Below are positions 19,176-26,789 of a stretch of DNA of 64,000 nucleotides, piece after piece. Position 1 is the first letter of the stretch. Every line of letters begins with the position of its first letter. The stretch lies in contig NZ_NSBU01000007.1 of the NCBI RefSeq assembly GCF_002285415.1, positions 1,078,583-1,142,582 of the forward strand. Reading direction: 5' to 3'. The notes under the pieces are model-generated. The model worked only from the letters and a program-made list of their open reading frames with translations, was not told the origin of the DNA and did no database searches. This stretch comes from Actibacterium pelagium (GTDB taxonomy: Bacteria > Pseudomonadota > Alphaproteobacteria > Rhodobacterales > Rhodobacteraceae). The position numbers were made by a program, and so were the translations under genes.

Positions 19176-19588
19176 CACAGGGCGGTGAAGCTCAGCGCAC
19201 CGGCCGAAGCCAGTGAGATTTCATAGGTCGCCTCACCATTGTGGCTGCCTGCGTATTCGATCGCGCTGATCTGAAACGCACCCTGGACAATCCCAAAGTC
19301 CGGAATGATCACCTGGAACTCTGGCGTTTCTCCTTCGAAGAAAATCTGGCGGGCACGTTCATCGGTGTTTTCATCTTTGAATACACCAGACCCCGACAAA
19401 GAGGCCGACTTCACGCCCGCCCCACCCAGAAGCTCTCGCCACCCACCCTGGCTTTCCAGAGAGGTCACATCCACCGTTTCGGCGTTAAAGCTGATCCGCG
19501 TGGCGCGCAGGCCCGCGATGGTCTGAAACTGGCCGGCTCCATTGAGGTCCAGCTTGATCAGAAGGTCCTTGCCGCTTTGGGCTGTCAT
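19175..19588 (-). CDS. GTA major tail protein, TP901-1 family (g9)
   Basis: A 137-residue tube protein whose rings build the GTA tail. It has the typical TP901-1/phi13 family pattern: MTAQSGKDLLIKLDLNG at the N-terminus, NAETVDVTSLESQGGWREL in the middle and YEISLASAGALSFTAL at the end. It starts with an ATG at 19588 after a 20-bp gap from g8, with a GGAGTGAC-like ribosome site. Confidence 0.94.
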   Translation of the reverse strand: MTAQSGKDLLIKLDLNGAGQFQTIAGLRATRISFNAETVDVTSLESQGGWRELLGGAGVKSASLSGSGVFKDENTDERARQIFFEGETPEFQVIIPDFGIVQGAFQISAIEYAGSHNGEATYEISLASAGALSFTAL

Positions 19589-19608
19589 CTTGTCACTCCT
19601 TGCAAGGG

Positions 19609-20019
19609 TTATTCATCCGCCACACGGGCGCGAAAGGTCAGATCGATCTGGCGCAGGTCTGCGTTTTCTGTCCGCCTTGCCTTCGCGCTGTCGAAACTCA
19701 GGTTGATCAGGGTGCCGCGGGTCAAAACCAGATCTACATCTATCAGTCGGTCACAGATCGTTGCCGAGACTGTTTTGGCCATCTGAAACCCCGCCTCAGA
19801 GGTCACCACACTGACCACGAAGACATGAATTGCCCCGCGCCCCGTCGCATCCGAGGCATCGCGCACCTTCTCGGGCCCAAGCGTCACATAGATAGGGGGC
19901 ACCTCGCCCGCAGGCATCGCATCAAAGATCGCGTCGCCCACTTGGCCGACCAGAACGGCATCCGAGGTCAATGACTGGTACACCGCCGCCTGTAACGCGG
20001 CTGAAACGGCATAGCTCAT
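19609..20019 (-). CDS. GTA tail terminator, DUF3168 family (g8)
   Basis: A 136-residue DUF3168 protein, the tail-completion/terminator protein that caps the tail tube at its head-proximal end. The start is the ATG at 20019 (MSYAVSAALQAAVYQSLTSD), overlapping the end of g7 by 4 bp; the frame is open much further upstream but only as a shadow of g7 and g6. Other markers: VPPIYVTLGPEKVRDASD and the central HVFVVSVVTSEAGF. Confidence 0.92.
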   Translation of the reverse strand: MSYAVSAALQAAVYQSLTSDAVLVGQVGDAIFDAMPAGEVPPIYVTLGPEKVRDASDATGRGAIHVFVVSVVTSEAGFQMAKTVSATICDRLIDVDLVLTRGTLINLSFDSAKARRTENADLRQIDLTFRARVADE

Positions 20020-20354
20020 GCGCCCTGCTCCTCTTCCGTGAAACAGGTCAGGTAATGGCCCCGGGCATCGCGTTCCGTTACAGCGAGGATGGTGAAAACC
20101 CGATTGCCTTCGCGAAATCGCTGCTCGGGTTTGGGTCGCGCATCCGATCCTTCGGGCGCCCCGCGTACCGTAATCTTCGTGGCCACGCGCGACAGGGTCG
20201 TGCCGCCGCTGGCGCGCTCTCGCCCGGTCCCCGGCTTTACGTCGGCCCAAAGCGAACCAAGCTCGACCCAGTACTGCGTGTAACCACCCGCGCCGTCCTC
20301 GGCCCGCAGGGGGCTTTCCAAAACCAGCTTTCTGTTCAGAACCGGGGCCGTCAT
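20016..20354 (-). CDS. GTA head-tail adaptor/stopper (g7)
   Basis: A 112-residue phage head-tail adaptor of the SPP1 gp16-like family, which closes the head after DNA packaging and joins the tail. The start MTAPVLNRKLVLESPLRAED at 20354 overlaps the end of g6 by 4 bp; a GTG or ATG upstream would extend it by 12 residues. Features include GGYTQYWVELGSLWADVKPG and EGNRVFTILAV. Confidence 0.92.
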   Translation of the reverse strand: MTAPVLNRKLVLESPLRAEDGAGGYTQYWVELGSLWADVKPGTGRERASGGTTLSRVATKITVRGAPEGSDARPKPEQRFREGNRVFTILAVTERDARGHYLTCFTEEEQGA

Positions 20355-20950
20355 GGGCGGCCTCCACCCAAGATACGCACCGTCCGCCAAGGCTCGATCA
20401 GCTTGGCAACGTCATAGGGCATATCCGGTTCGCCAAAGCCCGAGGACTGACGGTGTTCATAGTAATGCGCTGCCAGCATGAACACGGCTTGCGCCAGATC
20501 GGCAGGCAAATTTGTCCAATCCGCCGCGAAGCCCGCATCAAACGTCACCCGCGCCTCACCGCCCAACGGCACCATCGGCAAAGCGATCCCCAGCGCCTCT
20601 AGCAACGGGCGATGGGTATCGCGCACCAGACGATAGGTCTCGGCCGCGACCACCTCTTCGCTGCCCGCACTATCAGTCAACCGAAGCTCTGACACCACCG
20701 CTACCGGGGCCACCGGCAAAGCTTGCCGTGTCGCATCACGCCACGCCGTCAGCGTCCACTGATAGGTACGAAGCAACAAAGCTTTGCCCGTGCGTCCTTC
20801 AACCGCCGCCATTGCAGCCCGCAGAAAGCCCAACAGCAGCGCGTCTTCCGACCCGCTAGAGGCGAAACCGGTTCCAAGTCGCAGGTGGTCCTTGAAGGCC
20901 TCCACCGGCAACGCTGCATCCGGCACGGGGGTCACAACACTTAACATCAT
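20351..20950 (-). CDS. GTA head-tail connector, gp6-like (g6)
   Basis: About 199 residues, helical head-tail connector that binds the portal. Three ATG codons lie close together (20956, 20950, 20947); the GGAG ribosome site directly precedes the first, so the second or third gives better spacing and 20950 is used. Markers: EAFKDHLRLGTGFASSGSED, RTGKALLLRTYQWTLTAWRD and the C-terminal YEHRQSSGFG. It is separated from the capsid gene by an unusual 128-bp gap that contains two GGCGCGCGCC repeats. Confidence 0.92.
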   Translation of the reverse strand: MMLSVVTPVPDAALPVEAFKDHLRLGTGFASSGSEDALLLGFLRAAMAAVEGRTGKALLLRTYQWTLTAWRDATRQALPVAPVAVVSELRLTDSAGSEEVVAAETYRLVRDTHRPLLEALGIALPMVPLGGEARVTFDAGFAADWTNLPADLAQAVFMLAAHYYEHRQSSGFGEPDMPYDVAKLIEPWRTVRILGGGRP

Positions 20951-20981
20951 ATTCATCTCCGGATTTCCCCCGACAGGGTCA

Positions 20982-21051
20982 GGCGCGCGCCGCTTGCATT
21001 GCTCGGACGGAGGAGGCTGCTAGACAACACAAGTATCCCCCGGCGCGCGCC
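20982..21051 (-). repeat. Two copies of GGCGCGCGCC in the g5-g6 intergenic gap
   Basis: Identical 10-bp self-complementary sequences at 20982-20991 and 21042-21051. In the transcript the two copies can pair with one another to make a GC-only stem enclosing about 50 nt, or each can pair in other ways. They follow the capsid gene, where a structure protecting or ending part of the mRNA would raise capsid over downstream products. This role is inference. Confidence 0.5.
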
Positions 21052-21084
21052 GTCAGACCGCCGAAACGGCCCTTCGCAGGTCGC

Positions 21085-22266
21085 TTAGGAGACCGCGAAT
21101 TTCAGCAGCTTGATCGCCGCAAAGTCGCTGACATCACCACCCACACGCTTGGTCGCATAGAACAGGACATGAGGCTTGGCGCTGAACGGATCGCGCAGAA
21201 CACGCAGGTCCGGGCGCTCGGCAATGGTGTAGCCGGCAGCAAAATCACCAAAGGCAATCGCCATGGAATCCGACGCGATATCCGGCATGTCTTCCGCGAT
21301 CAGTACCGGATAGCCCAACAGACGCGCAGGCTCTGCCGCGGCCAGACCGTCCGACCACAGGAAGCGGCCATCGGCGTCTTTCATCTTGCGCACGGCGCCC
21401 GCAGTTTTCGAGTTCATCACGAAAGTCGCATTCGCGCGGTATTGGGCATTCAGCGCATAGACCAGATCCAGGATTGCATCAGACGGGTTTGCACCGCTGA
21501 AATCCCCATCCGCACCGGTCGCGATATAGCCCACGTTGCCCCAGCTCCAGCTGGCCTCGGCGACCGCCGTGTGATCCAGAAAGCCTTTCGGCTTGTCGAC
21601 ACCATCACCGTTGATGAAGGCCGTCGCCTCCGAGCGCAGGAATTTGTCGGCAATCCGCGTCGCCAGCCAGCCTTCGACGTCAAAGGCACTGTCATCCAGC
21701 AGGCGCTGGCTGGCCTTGGGCATCGCAGACAGTTCGTGCAACGCAATGGTGACGCGGTCGATCTGCGGGGTCGCGGTCTCGGTCAGGGTCGATGTTTCCG
21801 ACGCCCAGCCAGAGCCAACATCCGAATGGTCAATCAGCACGTCGTAAGAGGTCGCCTCTACCGCCACAACATTGGCAATCGAGCGGATCGAGGCCGTGGA
21901 TTTCAGCACCGACTTGATCTCTTCTGAGGTCTGTGGATCCACCAGGAACCCCCCATCGGTGTTCACGGCAGTGCTCATCGCCTTGCCTTCCATGTCCAGG
22001 CCACGCAGGGCGTCCTCGTCACCCGAACGAAGATAGGCAGCAAAGGCCTTCTGGTGCGGCGCCTCGACATCGGCGGCGGTGGAAAGGGCGGGACGCCCGT
22101 TAAATGCAGTCTTGCGGTCCAGCATGGTCAGTCGCTCTTCTTGTTTCTGAAGTCGGTTGTTGATCGTGTCCTGAAAGCCCTTGATGTCGCTGACAAAGCT
22201 CTTCAGGGCAGACGTCACCTCTGCCGTGGGCGAGCCCGCCCCGGCCTTGGTCTCACATGTGCTCAT
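21085..22266 (-). CDS. GTA major capsid protein, HK97 family (g5)
   Basis: A 393-residue HK97-fold capsid protein. The N-terminal part (about 1-90) is a charged helical scaffold-like delta domain (FQDTINNRLQKQEERLTMLD) that the prohead protease should remove. The mature domain has the typical VNTDGGFLVDPQTSEEIKS, HELSAMPKASQRLLDDSAFD, FINGDGVDKPKGFL and the closing FGDFAAGYTIAERPDLRVLR. The gene follows the protease gene with a 21-bp gap containing the ribosome site. Confidence 0.96.
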   Translation of the reverse strand: MSTCETKAGAGSPTAEVTSALKSFVSDIKGFQDTINNRLQKQEERLTMLDRKTAFNGRPALSTAADVEAPHQKAFAAYLRSGDEDALRGLDMEGKAMSTAVNTDGGFLVDPQTSEEIKSVLKSTASIRSIANVVAVEATSYDVLIDHSDVGSGWASETSTLTETATPQIDRVTIALHELSAMPKASQRLLDDSAFDVEGWLATRIADKFLRSEATAFINGDGVDKPKGFLDHTAVAEASWSWGNVGYIATGADGDFSGANPSDAILDLVYALNAQYRANATFVMNSKTAGAVRKMKDADGRFLWSDGLAAAEPARLLGYPVLIAEDMPDIASDSMAIAFGDFAAGYTIAERPDLRVLRDPFSAKPHVLFYATKRVGGDVSDFAAIKLLKFAVS

Positions 22267-22287
22267 TTCGTGATCCTTAGTTGGTGT

Positions 22288-22851
22288 TCAGACGAGGCCG
22301 TCAGGGCCCGCCAGCGATTTGGCAGCGTCGGTAAAAGCCACCGCCATCTCACGCAGCAGGGTGTCCTCGGCATCACTTGCCTTGGCCCCGACCCGCGCAT
22401 CGGGAAGCATGGGGAAGGTCACAAGAGAGACCTCCCACAGCTCCAACTCGGAAAGCAGGCGGCGCCCGCTTGCATCTTTCTCGGCCCGCTTGGTGCGATA
22501 GCCGATGGACAGCCCGTCAATGGCACCGGCCTCGATCAAGGCCGCAGCCTCGCGCCCTTTGGCGACGTCGTCTAACAGGCGGCCTTTGACATACAGGCCC
22601 GTCGCATCCTCGCGCACCTCATCCCAAATCCCGATGGGCTGGGCTGGGTCATGCTGCCAAAGCATCTTGACCGAGCGCCCGGCCTTCGCCAGCGCCTGCA
22701 GCGACCCGGCATAGGCCCCCGGCTGCACCACATCACCGCCCTGATCAGCCTTGCCAAACAAAGAGGCATAGCCTTCGACCACATGACCATCGGTCACGCT
22801 CAGCGTGCTTTCGAGCCCGCAAAACTTATGTTCCAACCCCATTTGGGACAT
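22288..22851 (-). CDS. GTA HK97-family prohead protease (g4)
   Basis: A 187-residue serine protease that matures the GTA head by cutting the capsid delta domain. It shows the family fold start HVVEGYASLFGKADQGGDVV, the catalytic His in KMLWQHDPAQPIG and the catalytic Ser in DGLSIGYRTKRAE. It lies between the small g3.5 gene and the capsid gene, the usual order. Confidence 0.94.
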   Translation of the reverse strand: MSQMGLEHKFCGLESTLSVTDGHVVEGYASLFGKADQGGDVVQPGAYAGSLQALAKAGRSVKMLWQHDPAQPIGIWDEVREDATGLYVKGRLLDDVAKGREAAALIEAGAIDGLSIGYRTKRAEKDASGRRLLSELELWEVSLVTFPMLPDARVGAKASDAEDTLLREMAVAFTDAAKSLAGPDGLV

Positions 22852-22952
22852 GCAGAAAACTCCTTAGAAATCTTCGCTCTTGGGCAGCGCCAAACCGCCG
22901 CTCTGGCCAGATCCCCACCTGACCGCAGCTCGGCGCTGCCCTTCGAATTTCG

Positions 22953-23189
22953 TTATTGCGCGCCCAGAAGCGACACCGCCCACTGCGCCAAAACAGCTGC
23001 TGCAACGCCGTAGACAGCCAACCACAACCGCCGCTCCAGACGCTCCATCAGCGCCTCAATGCGCGTCAGCCGGTACTCCAAGGCCGACCACCGCTCCATC
23101 GCGACCCGCTCATTCGCTTCGATCTTGGCGTTGGCCATCTCGAAGGGCGCATACAGAAACCGCGAGCCGCTGCGTTCCGGTACACTCAT
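22953..23189 (-). CDS. GTA head formation protein (g3.5, rcc01685 type)
   Basis: A 78-residue protein (MSVPERSGSRFLYAPFEMAN) matching the small GTA gene between portal and protease. It has a charged helical part with a Trp and many Arg/Glu (AMERWSALEYRLTRIEALM) and a hydrophobic C-terminal span (about 55-75, LWLAVYGVAAAVLAQWAVSL). Its ATG at 23189 overlaps the portal stop by 4 bp. Required for head formation in R. capsulatus; the role here is by homology and position. Confidence 0.88.
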   Translation of the reverse strand: MSVPERSGSRFLYAPFEMANAKIEANERVAMERWSALEYRLTRIEALMERLERRLWLAVYGVAAAVLAQWAVSLLGAQ

Positions 23190-24349
23190 GCATCCTCCGC
23201 CAGCTTGGGCAGCCCAAGCAGATGCCGCTTCTCGGCATTCGTCAGAAAATCCGCGTCCGAAATCCGTTTCCACTGGCTTTCCCGCTCTGCTGCCAACGCG
23301 GGCACCTGATCCAGATCGGGTTTCAGGTGCACCATCTCTCCGGCATACAGCGACAACCACTCCGACAGGGCCGCAGTCACTTTCAAGACCAACGGCAACA
23401 CGGTCAGCCGGTAAAACGCCCGGTTCGCTTCCTGGTAATTCGAATAGGTCGCGTCCCCCGGCAGCCCCAACAACATCGGCGGCACGCCAAAGGCCAAGGC
23501 GATCTCTCGCGCAGCGGCTTCCTTTGTCTTTTGGAACTCCATGTCCTGCGGCGACAGACCCATGGGTTTCCAGTCCAAGCCGCCTTCCAGCAACATCGGC
23601 CGCCCCGCGTTCGAGGCCCCCTGATGGTAGCTCAGCATCTCATCCTGAAGGCGCTGGTACTGCTCTTCCGACATCTGCCCCTGCCCATCGACGCCGCGAT
23701 AGACAATCGCCCCGGACGGCCGCGCCGCATTGTCCAGCAACGCCTTTGACCAGCGCGACGCCGCGTTGTGCACATCGATCGCCGTTGCAGCCGCCTGCAT
23801 CGGAGACAGCCCATAGTGATCATCCTGCGGATGGAAACTTTTGATATGCAGGATCGGAGGCACCCCGCCTGTCATATCGAAGCGATGCTTGCGTCCACCC
23901 ACGGCGTATTCATAGGCCACTGGCCACCCATCCGCCCCAGGCACTAGGTTCATCCGGTCCGAGCGCAGCACATGCAGCTCTGCCGGAACGCCTTCGTCTC
24001 CGACGGCCTCAACATATGCGTTCCCCGACAGCAACAACTGCCCGAACAGCCCCTCGAACAACTCGGCCCGCCCCTGCGCCGCATTCGGACGGCGGATCAG
24101 ATCCAGTACCGGATGCACTTCAAACCGACGCTCACTGTCCTGCAGAACCAAGGGCAACGCGCTCGCCGCCTCTGCAATCAGCTTGACCGAGCGGAACCCC
24201 ACCGGGTTCGCCGCGAACCCTGTTTTGGTCAACGACACAACGTCCCGCGGGCTCCAGGCTACGCGGCCCGCCCCGTGAAAGGCCACCACGCGTCCCGTGG
24301 CGCTGGCCTTCACCTCCGGTGCCTCGCGGCGAAACATGTTCAATACCAT
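23186..24349 (-). CDS. GTA portal protein, HK97 family (g3)
   Basis: A 387-residue portal protein that forms the DNA entry ring of the head. The start is the ATG at 24349, with AAGGAG seven bases upstream; the frame extends ten codons further without one. Landmarks are YVEAVGDEGVPAELHVLR, the VPPILHIKSFHPQDDHYG loop, the central NAARPSGAIVYRG and the clip/crown region PPMLLGLPGDATYSNYQEAN. An 87-bp gap separates it from the end of the terminase gene upstream. Confidence 0.95.
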   Translation of the reverse strand: MVLNMFRREAPEVKASATGRVVAFHGAGRVAWSPRDVVSLTKTGFAANPVGFRSVKLIAEAASALPLVLQDSERRFEVHPVLDLIRRPNAAQGRAELFEGLFGQLLLSGNAYVEAVGDEGVPAELHVLRSDRMNLVPGADGWPVAYEYAVGGRKHRFDMTGGVPPILHIKSFHPQDDHYGLSPMQAAATAIDVHNAASRWSKALLDNAARPSGAIVYRGVDGQGQMSEEQYQRLQDEMLSYHQGASNAGRPMLLEGGLDWKPMGLSPQDMEFQKTKEAAAREIALAFGVPPMLLGLPGDATYSNYQEANRAFYRLTVLPLVLKVTAALSEWLSLYAGEMVHLKPDLDQVPALAAERESQWKRISDADFLTNAEKRHLLGLPKLAEDA

Positions 24350-24436
24350 CCGATTGCTCCTTCCGGGTCGCTTGGGCACAACAACTCACCCCGCCCACGA
24401 AAGGCAGAGTTCCAATTTTGGTTAAACAAATCTTGA

Positions 24437-25807
24437 TTACAGCGTACGCACCCGAGGACGGCGCCATCCGGCCGCCGGTTCGATCATCAGCGCATGCAAG
24501 GCCCAGACAAGCGCGTCTACGCGATCCGGGCTGCCCTGCCCCTCATAGCCTTGCGCGGTCATGCGGCACATCTGGTCCTCTAGATCGCCAAGCCCGCGCA
24601 CATGAGACACCCGCCCCTGTTCGTAGAGCGCCGCCACAGGCTCTGCCCGGGCGACCTTGCCCTTAGAGGCCCGTACCGGTCGATAAGGCACCAACGGATC
24701 GATTTGCCGCAACACAGTTTCAACCAGATCGCCGCCTTGGTTTACCTCTGCGACCAACCGGTCCGCCCCATGCCGCTCCATCGCGGCTATAGCGGCTTCG
24801 GCCCATTGCTGAGGTGAAGCCCCCTGAACCGAGGCATCTTCCAGCACCACAGATGTCCACTCCTGCGGCGAGCCCTGCATCTGAACCCCCGCCACAATGA
24901 TCCCGCACTCATCAGCCGAGGCCCCACCGGTCACAGGCGGGTCGATCGCCACAACGATGCGGTCCATCTCAGGCGCGGCCTCGATCCGCATCGCCTCGAT
25001 CATCGCTAGGGTCCACAAAGCGCCCTCCGCGTCCTCCAACAGAACGCCCTCAAGCTCTTGCCGCCCCAACCGCGTGCCCGCATATCGGCTTCTGACCTCA
25101 TCAAGGAAAGACGCCGCCAGATAAGCCCGGTTCGCCTCTGTCGCGGCATGAGTCACCACGGTCGACGGGCTCGCCAACACCGTCTTCAACACATCCACAT
25201 TTCGGGGCGTCGTCGTCACGCATTGCCGAGGCTGCGGCCCCAACCGCAAGCCAAATTGCAACATGTCCCAGGCATCTTCAGCTCGCTTCCACTTGGCCAA
25301 CTCATCTACCCAAGCCGCATCGAATTGCGGGCCCCTCAGGCTTTCGGGTTCGTGCGCTGAAAACACCTGCGCCACCGCCCCGTTTGGCCAAACCAGCCGC
25401 TTTCGCGTGGCCTCCCACTTCGGGCGGCGATCCGGGGGCGAACAGGCCAGGATACCGCTGTCGCCAAACACCATTACCTCGCGCGCCTGCTCGATGGTTT
25501 CCCCCACCAAAGCCACACGGCGCGAGCGCCCAATATCCAACGGCCGTGATCCCTCGACCTCTGCCCGCACCCACTCGGCCCCGGCGCGGGTTTTCCCCGC
25601 ACCACGACCGCCCATCACAACCCAAGTGCGCCAGTCGCCCTCGGGCGGCAGCTGGTGTGGCAAGGCCCAAAAGTCGAACAGATAGGGCAAGGCCAGCAAA
25701 GTGCTCTCCTCAAGACCCTTCAGGAACTCCTCCTGCTCCTGCGGCGTTGCGCAGGCGATCCAGTCGGCCCCGGATCTCAGATCGGGCCCCGTCGAGGTCG
25801 AATGCAT
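24437..25807 (-). CDS. GTA terminase large subunit (g2)
   Basis: DNA-packaging motor of 456 residues from the ATG at 25807. The ATPase has Walker A VVMGGRGAGKTRAGAEW and Walker B-type AAWVDELAKW; the nuclease half has VVAIDPPVTGG and the late DRVDALVWALHALM. This ATG lies inside the small terminase gene, giving a 98-bp overlap. An alternative is a TTG at 25699 with AGGAG at ideal spacing, just after the g1 stop, which would give about 420 residues. Family members commonly have residues matching EFLKGLEESTLLALPYLFDF before the motor, so I favour an upstream start, but the exact codon is unsettled. Confidence 0.93.
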   Translation of the reverse strand: MHSTSTGPDLRSGADWIACATPQEQEEFLKGLEESTLLALPYLFDFWALPHQLPPEGDWRTWVVMGGRGAGKTRAGAEWVRAEVEGSRPLDIGRSRRVALVGETIEQAREVMVFGDSGILACSPPDRRPKWEATRKRLVWPNGAVAQVFSAHEPESLRGPQFDAAWVDELAKWKRAEDAWDMLQFGLRLGPQPRQCVTTTPRNVDVLKTVLASPSTVVTHAATEANRAYLAASFLDEVRSRYAGTRLGRQELEGVLLEDAEGALWTLAMIEAMRIEAAPEMDRIVVAIDPPVTGGASADECGIIVAGVQMQGSPQEWTSVVLEDASVQGASPQQWAEAAIAAMERHGADRLVAEVNQGGDLVETVLRQIDPLVPYRPVRASKGKVARAEPVAALYEQGRVSHVRGLGDLEDQMCRMTAQGYEGQGSPDRVDALVWALHALMIEPAAGWRRPRVRTL

Positions 25808-26057
25808 AGTCGTTAAGGATTCCGGCTTCTGCTCTAAGACGTTTTTCAACTTTCGACCTTTCATCAAAGGCTGTCTGACTCGCGTTGTGCAAATTGCGCA
25901 ACGCATCTTTCAGCTCTTTCGTACGGTCCAATTGGCCCGCTTTCACATCTTCGATAATCGCATGCAGCGTCTGAATCGTACGCGTGTAATGCGCCTCTGC
26001 CTCGACAAGAACTTCTTGCGCGGCTTGCTCTGGTCCGAGCCGTGTTTGTATTGTCAT
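25710..26057 (-). CDS. GTA terminase small subunit (g1)
   Basis: First gene of the GTA cluster, 115 residues. It corresponds to R. capsulatus g1, the small terminase that hands DNA to the motor; GTA versions show little sequence specificity for DNA, fitting random packaging. The sequence is almost wholly helical and charged, with EAEAHYTRTIQTLHAIIEDV and SEIRGRLDRLRNAAGAGG. Assignment rests on position and general pattern more than on strong motifs. It overlaps the likely g2 start. Confidence 0.82.
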   Translation of the reverse strand: MTIQTRLGPEQAAQEVLVEAEAHYTRTIQTLHAIIEDVKAGQLDRTKELKDALRNLHNASQTAFDERSKVEKRLRAEAGILNDYAFDLDGARSEIRGRLDRLRNAAGAGGVPEGS

Positions 26058-26100
26058 CTGTGTTTTGCCTGCCCCTCATGCTCCCCGCACGAGAGAAATG

Positions 26101-26134
26101 AAAAAGCGGCCTAAGGGAGGTTCCCCGGCCGCTT
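26101..26134 (-). terminator. Terminator-like hairpin in the GTA leader
   Basis: On the minus strand an 8-bp perfect stem (aagcggcc / ggccgctt), 15-nt loop, is followed by a T-run (cgctttttcattt). It lies about 100 bp after the pseudouridine synthase stop and about 45 bp before g1. It may end the upstream fatty-acid/mltG/pseudouridine-synthase transcript, and because the predicted GTA promoter lies upstream of it, it may also act as an attenuator for the GTA. Confidence 0.7.
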
Positions 26135-26159
26135 GCCCACTTCTTCTAGCTTGTCACAA

Positions 26160-26188
26160 GGTGTACTTTGGACCGTTCGAAAGGTCAA
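26160..26188 (-). promoter_or_regulatory. Candidate GTA promoter
   Basis: On the minus strand TTGACC (26188-26183) and TACACC (26165-26160) are 17 bp apart. The -10 is weak, consistent with an activated promoter. The spacer contains a GACC/GGTC dyad (26171-26186) that could bind a regulator. No experimental support. Confidence 0.35.
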
Positions 26189-26226
26189 GAAGTTTATTAT
26201 TATCAGATAGTTAACCGAAAGAACCC

Positions 26227-26241
26227 TTAACGTTTCGTTAA
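26227..26241. promoter_or_regulatory. CtrA-type binding site TTAA-N7-TTAA upstream of the GTA cluster
   Basis: TTAACGTTTCGTTAA matches the full CtrA consensus of two TTAA half-sites 7 bp apart. It is within a larger dyad (26226-26242, cttaacg ttt cgttaag). It overlaps the stop codon of the pseudouridine synthase gene and lies about 170 bp upstream of g1, roughly 40-60 bp upstream of the predicted -35. CtrA control of GTA genes is established in Rhodobacterales; direct binding here is a prediction. Confidence 0.55.
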
Positions 26242-26786
26242 GCTTCCTTCCACTCACCCGTCTCAATCCCGTCAAGGCTCCACTTGCCGACGCGATACCG
26301 GATCAGCCGCAAAGTCGGGTGTCCAACAGCGGCAGTCATGCGGCGAACCTGACGGTTACGACCCTCGGTAATCGTTAGAGAAATCCAGCAATCCGGCACT
26401 GATTTGCGAAACCGTACCGGCGGTGTCCGCGGCCACAGTCCAGCAGGCTCATCCATGCGCTTCACCATCGCCGGTGCTGTCATGCCATCTTTCAGCTCGA
26501 CACCTTTGCGCAGGGCCTCCAGCGCGTCATCGCTGATTTCGCCTTCAACCTGCGCCCAATAGGTCTTGGGCAGTTTGAACTTGGGGCTCGAAATCCGGTT
26601 CTGAAGCTTTCCATCGTCGGTAAGCACCAGCAAACCTTCGCTGTCGCGGTCCAACCGTCCAGCGGCATAAACCCCGGGCACATCAATGAACTCGGACAGA
26701 GTCCGGGCCTTGCTGCCTTGCGTCCCCTTGTCCGTGAACTGAGACAGCACGTCATAGGGTTTATTGAACAGGATGACCCGGCTCAT
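26238..26786 (-). CDS. RsuA/RluE-family pseudouridine synthase
   Basis: A 182-residue rRNA pseudouridine synthase without the N-terminal S4 domain, which fits the RluE type (23S rRNA) better than RsuA or RluB. The catalytic motif is [14 protein letters not shown] with the invariant Asp; other markers are [13 protein letters not shown] at the N-terminus, KTYWAQVEG and the late [20 protein letters not shown]. It is the last gene of the fab-mltG run; its start is 3 bp after the mltG stop. The stop codon is part of a CtrA-like site. Confidence 0.9.
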   Translation of the reverse strand: MSRVILFNKPYDVLSQFTDKGTQGSKARTLSEFIDVPGVYAAGRLDRDSEGLLVLTDDGKLQNRISSPKFKLPKTYWAQVEGEISDDALEALRKGVELKDGMTAPAMVKRMDEPAGLWPRTPPVRFRKSVPDCWISLTITEGRNRQVRRMTAAVGHPTLRLIRYRVGKWSLDGIETGEWKEA

Positions 26787-26789
26787 GGG

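Noticed and set aside
12132-26057. Interpretation as an ordinary prophage
   Set aside because: No integrase, repressor, replication, holin or attachment-site repeats were seen. Gene content, order and the cysE neighbour match a gene transfer agent.
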